Shown here piece by piece: positions 42,142 through 50,039 of a DNA stretch of 64,000 nt (positions are counted from its first letter, which is position 1; the number at the start of each line of letters is the position of its first letter). Under the pieces are notes generated by a model. It saw nothing but the letters and a program-made list of their open reading frames with translations. It did no database searches and was not told where the DNA came from. Source of the DNA: JAICUF01 sp038250675 (GTDB taxonomy: Bacteria > Gemmatimonadota > Gemmatimonadetes > Gemmatimonadales > GWC2-71-9). The DNA lies in contig JBBSCB010000003.1 in NCBI GenBank assembly GCA_038250675.1, forward strand, positions 1 through 64,000, in the 5' to 3' direction. The position numbers and the translations under genes are program-made.

Positions 42142-43095
42142 ATGCGCATGGCCCTGTTGCTCGCCCTCTGCATTCCGGTTCTGGCGGCCCCGCCGCCGCT
42201 CGACGCCCAGGCGCCCGACCCCGCTGCGCTGGCGGTCCGCCTCGCGGGCATGACGGCGGTCACCGGCTACGAGCAGGCGATGGTGGATACGCTACTCACG
42301 CTCATGCCCGGAGCGGTGCGCGATCGCGCGGGGAGCGCGGTGCTCCGCCTCGGTCGCGGTGCGCCGGCCCGCCTGCTGGTCTGTCCGCTCGACGAGCCGG
42401 GGTTTGTCGTCGGCGATGTCCGGCCGGATGGCTATCTGACGCTGCATCGCGTCGGCGGCGGCGTGCCCACGATGTTCGATCAGCAGCTCGAGGGGCAGCG
42501 TGTGCGTGTGTGGGGCAGGCGCGGTGGCGTGCCGGGCGTCGTCGCCGTGCGATCGGTGCATCTGACGCGCGGGCGCACGTCGGCCGAGGAGCCGTTCACC
42601 GCGGATCGCGCCTTCGTGGACCTCGGTGCCGGCGCGGCGGCGGACGTCACGTCGCTGGGTGTGACGGTCCTGAGCCCCGTTGCCCTGGCCAAGCGGCCGC
42701 ATGCATACGGCGACTCGCTGTTGGCGGCGCCGGTCGCCGGTCGCCGCGCGTCTTGCGCCGCGGTGGTGGCCGCGAGCCGGGCCCCGGTGACACAGGGCTC
42801 GGTCAGCATCATCCTCGCGGTCGAGCAGAACCTCTCGCTGCGCGGTCTGCTCACGGCGGCCAACGAGTATGGCCCGTTCGCGGAGACGCTGATCGTGGAC
42901 GGCATGCCGGGCGAGCCAGGCGCGTTGCGTGATCGCGCGGATTCGAGTGCCGGGCGGCGTCCTGCAGGGCTCGGTGCCGTACGCTGGCTGGCGATGCCCG
43001 TCCGCTACGCGGGCACGCCGGTCGAGACGGTTTCGCTCCCTGATGTCGGCGCCATGACCACCCGGCTCCGGGCGTGGATCGGAGGCGGACGGTGA
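42142..43095 (+). CDS. Inactive-looking M42 peptidase paralogue, secreted
   Basis: 317 residues with a signal peptide (LLALCIPVLAAPPPLDAQ). The fold-level pattern of M42 glutamyl aminopeptidases is visible by comparison with the next gene: LDEPGFVVGDVRPDGYLTLH against HLDEIGFRVSGIRDDGTLEL. The metal ligands are lost: the first His is Pro (CPLDE), the DD of FDDR is AG, the catalytic EE is EQ (LAVEQNLSLRG) and the last His is Gly (RYAGTPVE). Likely a pseudoenzyme. Its TGA overlaps the GTG of the intact paralogue. Confidence 0.75.
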   Translation: MRMALLLALCIPVLAAPPPLDAQAPDPAALAVRLAGMTAVTGYEQAMVDTLLTLMPGAVRDRAGSAVLRLGRGAPARLLVCPLDEPGFVVGDVRPDGYLTLHRVGGGVPTMFDQQLEGQRVRVWGRRGGVPGVVAVRSVHLTRGRTSAEEPFTADRAFVDLGAGAAADVTSLGVTVLSPVALAKRPHAYGDSLLAAPVAGRRASCAAVVAASRAPVTQGSVSIILAVEQNLSLRGLLTAANEYGPFAETLIVDGMPGEPGALRDRADSSAGRRPAGLGAVRWLAMPVRYAGTPVETVSLPDVGAMTTRLRAWIGGGR

Positions 43096-44207
43096 GCGTC
43101 GCGACGTTCGTGGGCCTCGCGGCCCTCATCGCCAGCGGTCAGCCGCAGGCGCTGACGGCGCAGCAGCCGCAGCCGCAATCGCCGGCGCCGTCCATCGCCG
43201 AGGTGCAGGAGGTGCTCGCTCCGCTGGTGGAGAGTTACGGGCCGTCGGGGATGGAGGGGCCGGTACGGGAGACGGTGCGGCGTCTGCTGCCGGACTGGGT
43301 GCGGACCGAGACCGACACGGCGGGAAATCTGTGGGCCCGGGTGGGCCAGGGCGCGCCGACGGTGGTCTTCGTGGCGCACCTCGACGAGATCGGGTTTCGC
43401 GTCAGCGGCATCCGCGACGACGGCACGCTGGAGCTCCGGCCGCTGGGCGGATTTTTCCCCTCGCTCTTCGAGGGTCGGCCGGCGCTGGTGCACACCGGCG
43501 GACCGATGGTGGGCGGTGTCTTCATGCCCCGCGATTCGGTTGGGTCTGATCCGCGGCGCACCCCGCCGTCGCTTCGCATCGATGTCGGGACCCGGTCACG
43601 CGCGGCCACCGAGCGGCTGGGAATCAAGGTGGGCAACACCGCCACCATGCCCAAGCGTTACATGCGGCTGGCCGGCACCCGCGCCACCGGGCGCTCCTTC
43701 GATGACCGGGTGGGATCGGCGGCGCAGATCCTGGCGCTGCGGCATCTGGATCGCTCGAAGCTCACGCACGCCGTCGTCTTCATCTGGAGCACGCGCGAGG
43801 AGATCGGACTGGAGGGTGCGGCCGTCGCGGCACGCGCGCTGGGACTCGGCGCCGCCCGCGTGCACGCCATTGACACCTTCGTGTCGGCCGACTCGCCGCT
43901 GGAGCTGGCGGCATTCGGCGTGGCACCCATCGGGCAGGGCGCGGTGGCCCGCGCGATGGACAACAGCTCGGTGACGCCGCCTGCGCTGGTGGATTCACTG
44001 GTGCGGCTGGCGCGGGCGCACGGAATTTCGCTGCAGGTGGGTACCACCAACGGTGGCAACGACGGGTCCGCGTTTGCACCGTGGGGAGTGCCGGATGTCG
44101 CGCTGGCCTGGCCGCTCCGCTACGCGCACTCGCCGGTCGAGCTGATCGACCTCCGCGACGTGGCGAGCCTCGCGTCCCTGGTGCAGGCGGTGGCCGAGGA
44201 CTGGTAG
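43092..44207 (+). CDS. M42 family aminopeptidase, secreted
   Basis: 371 residues from GTG 43092 (overlapping the previous stop), with a signal peptide (VATFVGLAALIASGQ). All metal ligands are present: VAHLDEIGF (His, Asp), RSFDDRVG (bridging Asp), STREEIGLEGA (catalytic Glu and ligand), HAIDTFVSAD and RYAHSPVELIDLRD (His). M42 enzymes form large tetrahedral aminopeptidases and are usually cytoplasmic, so a secreted member is somewhat unusual. Coupled to the degenerate paralogue. Confidence 0.88.
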   Translation: MSVATFVGLAALIASGQPQALTAQQPQPQSPAPSIAEVQEVLAPLVESYGPSGMEGPVRETVRRLLPDWVRTETDTAGNLWARVGQGAPTVVFVAHLDEIGFRVSGIRDDGTLELRPLGGFFPSLFEGRPALVHTGGPMVGGVFMPRDSVGSDPRRTPPSLRIDVGTRSRAATERLGIKVGNTATMPKRYMRLAGTRATGRSFDDRVGSAAQILALRHLDRSKLTHAVVFIWSTREEIGLEGAAVAARALGLGAARVHAIDTFVSADSPLELAAFGVAPIGQGAVARAMDNSSVTPPALVDSLVRLARAHGISLQVGTTNGGNDGSAFAPWGVPDVALAWPLRYAHSPVELIDLRDVASLASLVQAVAEDW

Positions 44208-44216
44208 CGGGTCCCG

Positions 44217-45000
44217 ATGCACGAGCTGACGGGCACGGCGTTCTTTCTCCTGATCTTCGGGCTGCTCCTGGGCGTGAGCGTGCTGTTCAGCCGCGCCTCG
44301 GAGCGGTTCGGCGTGCCGCTCACCGCGGTGCGGCGCTGCTGGGCGCGGTGGTCTCCTCCACCGATGCGGCCGCCGTCTTTTCGGTGCTCCGCGGCAGCCG
44401 GCTGCATCTCCGGCAGCGGGTAGGCGCGACGCTCGAGGTGGAGTCGGGGATCAACGACCCGATGGCCGTGATCCTCACGACCATTCTCACCATGAACCTG
44501 CTGGCGCCCGGCTCGCTCCGCCCCTGGGCCGTTCCGCTCGACGTGATGCGCGAATTGGCGATCGGCCTGGCCGCGGGCTCTGCGATCGGCACCGGCGGCC
44601 GCGAGCTGATCCGCCGGGTTCCGCTGCCGGCGAGCGGACTCTACCGGGCACTCAACCTCTCGTTTGCGTCGCTCGCCTTTGCTGTGGCCACGCTGGCCCA
44701 CGGGAGCGGCTTCCTCAGTGTCTACACGGCCGGGCTGGTGCTCGCGGGCGCGCCGGGTGCGGGGCACATCTTCACCGTCGTCTTTTTCATCGTGGTGGCC
44801 AACGCGCTGGTACCGGGCGCGACTTAGCGCTGGCTCACGCGGCGCCCCGGGCTGCCGCGGTGATCCTGCCGGTGCGCGATCAAACGCTACTGCCGCCGGC
44901 GCCGGCGATGGTGCTCGCCCCCAACGATCACGTGCACGTGGTGGTCCGCCCGGAAGACCGGGCGTTCGTGCAATTGCTCTTCGGCCGACCCGACGACTGA
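44217..45000 (+). pseudogene. NhaP2/CvrA-type K+(Na+)/H+ antiporter, decayed
   Basis: ATG 44217 starts MHELTGTAFFLLIFGLLLGV and SRASERFGVP; from about 44335 homology resumes in another frame at LLGAVVSSTDAAAVFSVLRG and EVESGINDPMAVILTTI, after roughly 120 missing residues. After FLSVYTAGLVLAG a second gap removes the last helices, then IFTVVFFIVVANAL ends in TAG at 44824-44826. The C-terminal TrkA_C-like end (DHVHVVVRPEDRAFVQLLFG) is in a third frame, to a stop at 45000. Clearly non-functional. Confidence 0.8.
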
Positions 45001-45012
45001 CGGGGCCGCGAT

Positions 45013-45441
45013 CTAGTTCGTCGGTGCGGGCGTCGGTGTAGGCGGCACCGGATGCCGGCGCACCGTGTCCTGACGCCGATCGCGTCGGTCGGCGCGGAGA
45101 TCCCGGCGGTCCGCCGTCGCGTCGCGCCGCCGGCGCAGGGTGGCGCGCGCGTCACGTCGCAACTGGACCCGGTCGCGGCGCAGGTTGGCCCGGGGGGCGG
45201 TGCCTCGATCGGCCCGGAGATCGTGGCGGTTCGCCACGACCGCCCGCCGCTCGCGGACCACCGTGCGGCGGTCGTGCCGGATGTCGCGACGATCCTGCCG
45301 TATGTCGCGGATGTCCCGGCGGACGTCTCGGCGCTGCAGGTGCGTCACTGCCGGTGTGTCCGGGGTCTGCGCCACGGCACCCGGCGCCGCGACAGCGAGC
45401 AGCAGGGCGGTGGCGGCGGCAAGGCGCATGGTCGTCATCAT
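45013..45441 (-). CDS. Exported Arg/Asp repeat protein
   Basis: 142 residues from the ATG ATG at 45441. Signal peptide (LAAATALLLAVAAPGAVAQ), then an almost continuous charged repeat in Arg, Asp and His with units like RRDIRDIRQDRRDIRHDRR and ADRRDLRADRRDRRQD, ending in a Pro/Thr tail (VPPTPTPAPTN). It probably forms a charged single helix. Divergent from argG with a 123-base gap. The function is unknown. Confidence 0.7.
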   Translation of the reverse strand: MMTTMRLAAATALLLAVAAPGAVAQTPDTPAVTHLQRRDVRRDIRDIRQDRRDIRHDRRTVVRERRAVVANRHDLRADRGTAPRANLRRDRVQLRRDARATLRRRRDATADRRDLRADRRDRRQDTVRRHPVPPTPTPAPTN

Positions 45442-45548
45442 GGTTTCCTCCGGGGTGAGACAGGGGGCGCGGAACGCGCCGGGCAACCGGACGAGGAGAC
45501 GCCGGACGGGCGGGGCCGTTAAGCGCCCTTGCGGCGCGGGCCCGGTTG

Positions 45549-45562
45549 TGCATATTTATGCA
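45549..45562 (+). promoter_or_regulatory. ARG-box-like operator overlapping the argG start region
   Basis: TGCATATTTATGCA is a perfect 14-base palindrome (TGCATA/TT/TATGCA) with the size and AT-core of ArgR half-sites. It ends two bases before the argG ATG. A TTGCGG at 45529 with an 18-base spacer to TATTTA could be the promoter, so repressor binding would cover the -10 box. argR is the last gene of this operon, supporting autoregulation. Binding is inferred. Confidence 0.55.
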
Positions 45563-45564
45563 TT

Positions 45565-46758
45565 ATGCAAACTTCACGCGGCGTGCTCGCTCTCGCGTTC
45601 TCCGGCGGCCTCGACACCTCCTACTGCGTGCCCCGCCTCGGCGAGGCCGGCTGGGAGGTGCACACCGTCTTCGTCAACACCGGTGGCAGCACCGACGCCG
45701 AGCGCAGCGCCATCCGCCGCCGGGCGATGGCCGTGGGTGCGCGGGAACACCACGAAGTGGACGCGCGGGACCGGGTCTACGATCGCTTCGTGCGCTACCT
45801 GGTGCAGGGCAATGTGCTCCGGGGCGAAGTCTATCCGCTGAGCGTCGCCGCCGAGCGCACCCAGCAGGCGCTGTCGGTGCTGGACGTGGCCCGCGAGATC
45901 GGCGCGGTCGCGGTGGCCCACGGCTCGACCGGCGCCGGCAACGATCAGATCCGCTTCGACGTGGCGCTCCGCGTGCTCGCACCCGAGCTGGCCATCGTCA
46001 CGCCGATCCGTGACGACTCAGTCAGGCGGGACGACGCCATCGCCTACCTCCGCGAGCGCGGACTGCCGGTGCCGGACAACGCCGGCGCCTACTCGATCAA
46101 CCGCGGACTTTGGGGGACCACCTGGGGCGGCGGCTGGACCCACGACACCTGGGCTGGCCCGCCGCCCGAGCTGATCGACCCGCCGGCCGACGCGCCGGCG
46201 CCGGCCGAGCTCGTGCTCGCCTGGGAGCATGGGCTGTCTGTCGCACTCGATGGCGTGCCGCTGGCCGGGCCCGCGCTGATCGAGCGCCTGGGTGATCTCG
46301 CCGCTGCCTACGGCATCGGCCGCAACATCCACGTGGGCGAGACCGCGCTCGGCATCAAGGGGCGCATCGGCTTCGAGGCCGGCGCGGCGCTGCTGCTCAT
46401 CGCGGCCCACCGCGAGCTGGAAAAGCTGGTGCTCACCAAGTGGCAGACGTTCTGGAAGGACCAGCTCGGCCGCTTCTACGGCGACCGGCTGCACGAGGGG
46501 CAGTACTTCGATCCCGCGCTTCGCGATATCGAAGCGCTGATCACCAGCTCACAGGCGCGGGTCACCGGCGAGACCCGGCTACGCCTGGCCCCCGGCCGCT
46601 TCCAGGTGGTCGGTACCCGGAGTCCCCACTCGATGATGGACCCGGCCATCGCGACGTACGGCGAAGAGAACCACCTCTGGACCGGCGACGAGGCGCGCGC
46701 CTTTGCGCGGGTCTCCGCCATTCCGTCATTGCTCGCGGCTCGCGCCGAGTCCCGCTAG
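45565..46758 (+). CDS. argG: Argininosuccinate synthase
   Basis: 397 residues; joins citrulline and aspartate with ATP. PP-loop AFSGGLDTSYCVPRLGEAG, VNTGGSTDAER, AHGSTGAGNDQIRFD and YSINRGLWGTTWGGGW. The last motif is closer to the Bacteroidetes-type enzymes than to the usual E. coli/Bacillus forms. The ATG at 45565 has no Shine-Dalgarno and lies two bases after the ARG-box palindrome, so the transcript is probably leaderless. First gene of the arg operon. Confidence 0.93.
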   Translation: MQTSRGVLALAFSGGLDTSYCVPRLGEAGWEVHTVFVNTGGSTDAERSAIRRRAMAVGAREHHEVDARDRVYDRFVRYLVQGNVLRGEVYPLSVAAERTQQALSVLDVAREIGAVAVAHGSTGAGNDQIRFDVALRVLAPELAIVTPIRDDSVRRDDAIAYLRERGLPVPDNAGAYSINRGLWGTTWGGGWTHDTWAGPPPELIDPPADAPAPAELVLAWEHGLSVALDGVPLAGPALIERLGDLAAAYGIGRNIHVGETALGIKGRIGFEAGAALLLIAAHRELEKLVLTKWQTFWKDQLGRFYGDRLHEGQYFDPALRDIEALITSSQARVTGETRLRLAPGRFQVVGTRSPHSMMDPAIATYGEENHLWTGDEARAFARVSAIPSLLAARAESR

Positions 46759-46783
46759 TCCGTTTACCAGTGGAGTGCGTGCC

Positions 46784-47869
46784 ATGGTCGTAACCACCCG
46801 GGTCCGGCTGGACCGGATCGCCTCGTCCACCAAGAACGCGCACCTCGCACCCGAGGTCATCGTCGGCGACGAGATCGTGGCGGCGGAGGGCTACGTGCTG
46901 GCCGTCCGGATCCTCGAGGACAAGCCGGCCTACAACACGGTCGAGGACCTCTCGGGCCGCATGGTGGCGTTGCGCGCGGGTGACGTGCTCGCCGGCACCC
47001 TCGGCAGCCGCCGCGCGCTCCGCGGCTATGCCGGCGTGGTGCCCTCGCACATCGCCGTGGGCGATACCATTAACGTGCTCAACCTGGGTGGCATCCTCGG
47101 CCTCTGCACCTCGATCAATCCCGAGATCGGTGCGCCCTTTGCCGCCGAAGTGCTGGGCGCGGTGCTGGCGTTTCCCGCCCTGGGCGACCGGATCGGCCGG
47201 CCCGCGCACATCCGCGACGGTGCGGTGCCCGCTGCCGACCGGCTCGAGAGCACGGTGCCGGTAGTCTACGTCGCGGGCACCTGCATGAACGCGGGCAAGA
47301 CGGTGGCAGCCACCGAGCTGGTGCGCGGTCTCGCGCGCGCGGGGCTCCGCGTCGCGGCGTGCAAGCTGACCGGCGTCTCCCTGATGCGCGACGTCCTCTC
47401 CATGACCGACGCGGGCGCCGTCGCGGCGCTGACATTCAACGACGTGGGTGTCGCCAGCACGCACCCCGGCGTCACCGTCGCCACCGCCAAGGGGATCTTC
47501 AACCGGCTGGCCGGCGCCAAGCCCGACGTCATCGTGGCCGAGCTGGGCGACGGTATCCTGGGCGAGTACGGCGTACAGGACATCCTGCATGATCCGGAGC
47601 TGGCGGGCGTGGGCGCGGTGTGGATCATGGCGGCCCCGGATCCCGTGGGATGCTGGGGCTCCGCCGAGCTGATGCGGAACGAGTATGGGCTGACGATCAC
47701 CGCCATCACCGGTCCGGCCACCGACAACGAGGTGGGCCGCGATTACATCACGGCCGAGCTGGGTCTGCCCGCCTTCAACGCCCGGCGCGATGCGGCCGGC
47801 CTCGTCGCGGCAGCGCTCGCCGCCCTGGAGGCGCGACCGGTGCCGGCGCTGGCGGAATCGACCGCGTGA
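46784..47869 (+). CDS. P-loop protein of the arg operon, DUF1611/DgcN-like; candidate glutamate N-acyltransferase
   Basis: 361 residues. The N-terminal ~140 residues are strand-rich (GYAGVVPSHIAVGDTINVLN, LGGILGLCTSINP); the C-terminal part is a P-loop domain with VAGTCMNAGKTVAATEL (Walker A about 165-173), CKLTGVSLMRDVLSMTDAGA and a Walker B-like VIVAELGDGILGEYG. This most resembles the C-terminal domain of DUF1611 proteins, among which DgcN is reported to be a D-glutamate N-acetyltransferase; dethiobiotin synthetase-like P-loops are the alternative. It is fused by a GTGA overlap to argC, and the operon has no argA or argJ, so it is a candidate for the first step. The function is inferred. 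Confidence 0.55.
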   Translation: MVVTTRVRLDRIASSTKNAHLAPEVIVGDEIVAAEGYVLAVRILEDKPAYNTVEDLSGRMVALRAGDVLAGTLGSRRALRGYAGVVPSHIAVGDTINVLNLGGILGLCTSINPEIGAPFAAEVLGAVLAFPALGDRIGRPAHIRDGAVPAADRLESTVPVVYVAGTCMNAGKTVAATELVRGLARAGLRVAACKLTGVSLMRDVLSMTDAGAVAALTFNDVGVASTHPGVTVATAKGIFNRLAGAKPDVIVAELGDGILGEYGVQDILHDPELAGVGAVWIMAAPDPVGCWGSAELMRNEYGLTITAITGPATDNEVGRDYITAELGLPAFNARRDAAGLVAAALAALEARPVPALAESTA

Positions 47870-48900
47870 ATCCGTTGCGGGTCGCCGTGATCGGTGCCGC
47901 CGGGTACGTCGGCGGGGAGCTGCTCCGGCTGCTGCTTCAGCATCCGCAGGTGGGCGAGTGCGTCGCCACGAGCCGGAGCCACGTCGGCAAGCCGATCGCC
48001 GGGGCGCATCCCACGCTTGCGCCGCTCACCGACGCGCGCTTTTCCGGGGCCACGCCGGGCGAGGCCGCCGCCGGGCGCGACGTCGTGTTCCTTGCGCTGG
48101 AGCACGGGGAATCGTCCCGGCTGGCCGAAGAGATCTTCGAGGCCGGGCCCGGCCTGGTGGTGGATCTCGCCGCCGATTTCCGGGTGCCCGATCTCCGGCT
48201 CTACGAGCGCTTCTACGGCGTGCACCCCGCGCCCGATCTGGTCGGCCGCTTCGTGTACGGGCTGGCGGACGTGCTGGGCGAGCAGCTCCGCGGCGCCACC
48301 GCCATCGCGGCGCCCGGCTGTTTCGCCACGGCGGCGCAGCTTGCGCTCTTCCCGCTGGCGCGCGCCGGCGTGGGCGTGATGCCCGCGATGTTCGGCGTCA
48401 CCGGTTCGAGCGGCGCCGGGGTGCATCCGCGCCCTACGACCCACCATCCCGCGCGGGCCTCCAACCTGTTCGCCTATTCGGTCCTCGGCCACCGGCACGA
48501 GGCGGAAGTGCTGCACGCATGGCGCGGATGGACCGGCGATCCCACCGCGCGCACCCGGCTGATGGTCCACTCCGGCCCGTTCGTCCGGGGGATCTACCTG
48601 ACCATGCACGCCGATTTGCCGGGCGGTGCCCGCGAGGTGGCCGCCGGCTATTGCCACGCCTACGAGGGGCGGCCGTTCGTTCGGGTGCTCGACCGCGCCC
48701 CCGAGCTCACCCACGCCGTCGGCTCCAACTACGCACTCATCCACGCCGCCGCCGGCGACGATGACCGCGAGCTCCAGGTGATGGTGGCGATCGACAACCT
48801 CATCAAGGGCGCCGGTGGCCAGGCGATCCAGGCGATGAACCTCGCCCTCGGTCTCCCCGAGACGACCGGGCTCACGGCCGTCGGAGCCTTTCCATGCTAG
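47866..48900 (+). CDS. argC: N-acyl-gamma-glutamyl-phosphate reductase
   Basis: 344 residues from GTG 47866. NADPH-dependent reduction of the acylglutamyl phosphate. Rossmann loop VIGAAGYVGGELLRLLLQHP, catalytic Cys in IAAPGCFATAAQLALFP, substrate-binding GVTGSSGAGVHPRP and the His region VLGHRHEAEV. The usual GRKP is PRPTTHH here. Seven-base overlap with argD. Confidence 0.93.
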   Translation: MNPLRVAVIGAAGYVGGELLRLLLQHPQVGECVATSRSHVGKPIAGAHPTLAPLTDARFSGATPGEAAAGRDVVFLALEHGESSRLAEEIFEAGPGLVVDLAADFRVPDLRLYERFYGVHPAPDLVGRFVYGLADVLGEQLRGATAIAAPGCFATAAQLALFPLARAGVGVMPAMFGVTGSSGAGVHPRPTTHHPARASNLFAYSVLGHRHEAEVLHAWRGWTGDPTARTRLMVHSGPFVRGIYLTMHADLPGGAREVAAGYCHAYEGRPFVRVLDRAPELTHAVGSNYALIHAAAGDDDRELQVMVAIDNLIKGAGGQAIQAMNLALGLPETTGLTAVGAFPC

Positions 48901-50039
48901 ATACGACGGATGCGCTCCTCCCGGTCTACGCGCAGATGCCGGTGCGGCCGGTCTCGGGACACGGCTCCTGGCTGGTGGACGAGGACGGGGCCGAGTGGCT
49001 CGATGCGTACGGCGGGCACGCGGTCGCGTCCACCGGACACAGCCATCCCGATGTCGTGCGCGCCATCGGCGATCAGGCGGCGCGGCTGCTGTTCTACTCG
49101 TCGGTGGTGCCGCACCCCAACCGCGAGGAGCTCGCGCGGGTGCTGGCGCGGCTCTCGCCCGATCCGCTGGATCGAGTCTTCTTCTGCAATTCGGGCGCGG
49201 AAGCCAACGAGAATGCGCTGCACCTGGCGCGGAAGACCACCGGACGCCAGGGCATGGTGTCGCTGGCCGGCGGGTGGCACGGCCGCACCGTGGCCACGCT
49301 GGCGGTCACCGACGGCGCGCGCTATGAGGAGGGCGCCCGGCGTGCCGGCATGCCGCTCTCGCGCAAGGTGCCGTTTGACGACATCGCCGCGCTCGAACGC
49401 GCGGTGGACGATACGATTGCCGGCGTGATCGTGGAGCCGGTGCAGGGGATGTCGGGCGCGCGGGACTGCGCGCCGGAGTTCCTCCAGGCGGCGCGTGCGA
49501 TCTGCGACGCGCGCGGTGTCCGCCTGATCTTCGACGAAGTCCAGTGCGGCGTGGGCCGCTGTGGTGCCTTCACGGCAGCGGAATCGTTCGGTGTCGTGCC
49601 GGACCTGCTGACGATGGCCAAGGGACTGGGCTCGGGGCTCCCCATCGCGGCGCTGGTCGCCACCGGCACCATCGCCGGCCAGCTCGAGATCGGCGACCTG
49701 GGCAGCACCTTCGGCGGCGGGCCGGTGCCTTGCGCGGCGGCACTGGCCACCATCGGCGTGATCGAGCGCGACGGGCTGATCACCAACGCGGTGCGGGTCG
49801 GTGCCCACCTCACGGAGGGCGCCCGCGCGCTCGGCGTCGCCGGCGTGCAGGGGCGGGGACTCCTGCTTGGCCTCCGGCTGGACCGTCCCGCGGCGCCGGT
49901 GCAGCGCGGCCTCTTCGAGCGCCGCATCCTCACCGGGACGGCGTCGGACCCCACGGTGCTGCGGCTCCTGCCGCCACTCTCATTTTCGATGCACGAGGCC
50001 GATCTGCTGCTGGCCGGCCTGAAGGAGGTACTGGCGTGA
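48894..50039 (+). CDS. argD: Acylornithine aminotransferase
   Basis: 381 residues, class III PLP aminotransferase. DAYGGHAVASTGHSHPDVV, FCNSGAEANENALHLARK, EPVQGMSG, LIFDEVQCGVGRCG (PLP Asp and Gln) and the PLP-lysine in MAKGLGSGLPIAA. The substrate acyl group (acetyl or succinyl) cannot be read from these motifs. The stop overlaps the next start (GTGA). Confidence 0.93.
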   Translation: MLDTTDALLPVYAQMPVRPVSGHGSWLVDEDGAEWLDAYGGHAVASTGHSHPDVVRAIGDQAARLLFYSSVVPHPNREELARVLARLSPDPLDRVFFCNSGAEANENALHLARKTTGRQGMVSLAGGWHGRTVATLAVTDGARYEEGARRAGMPLSRKVPFDDIAALERAVDDTIAGVIVEPVQGMSGARDCAPEFLQAARAICDARGVRLIFDEVQCGVGRCGAFTAAESFGVVPDLLTMAKGLGSGLPIAALVATGTIAGQLEIGDLGSTFGGGPVPCAAALATIGVIERDGLITNAVRVGAHLTEGARALGVAGVQGRGLLLGLRLDRPAAPVQRGLFERRILTGTASDPTVLRLLPPLSFSMHEADLLLAGLKEVLA

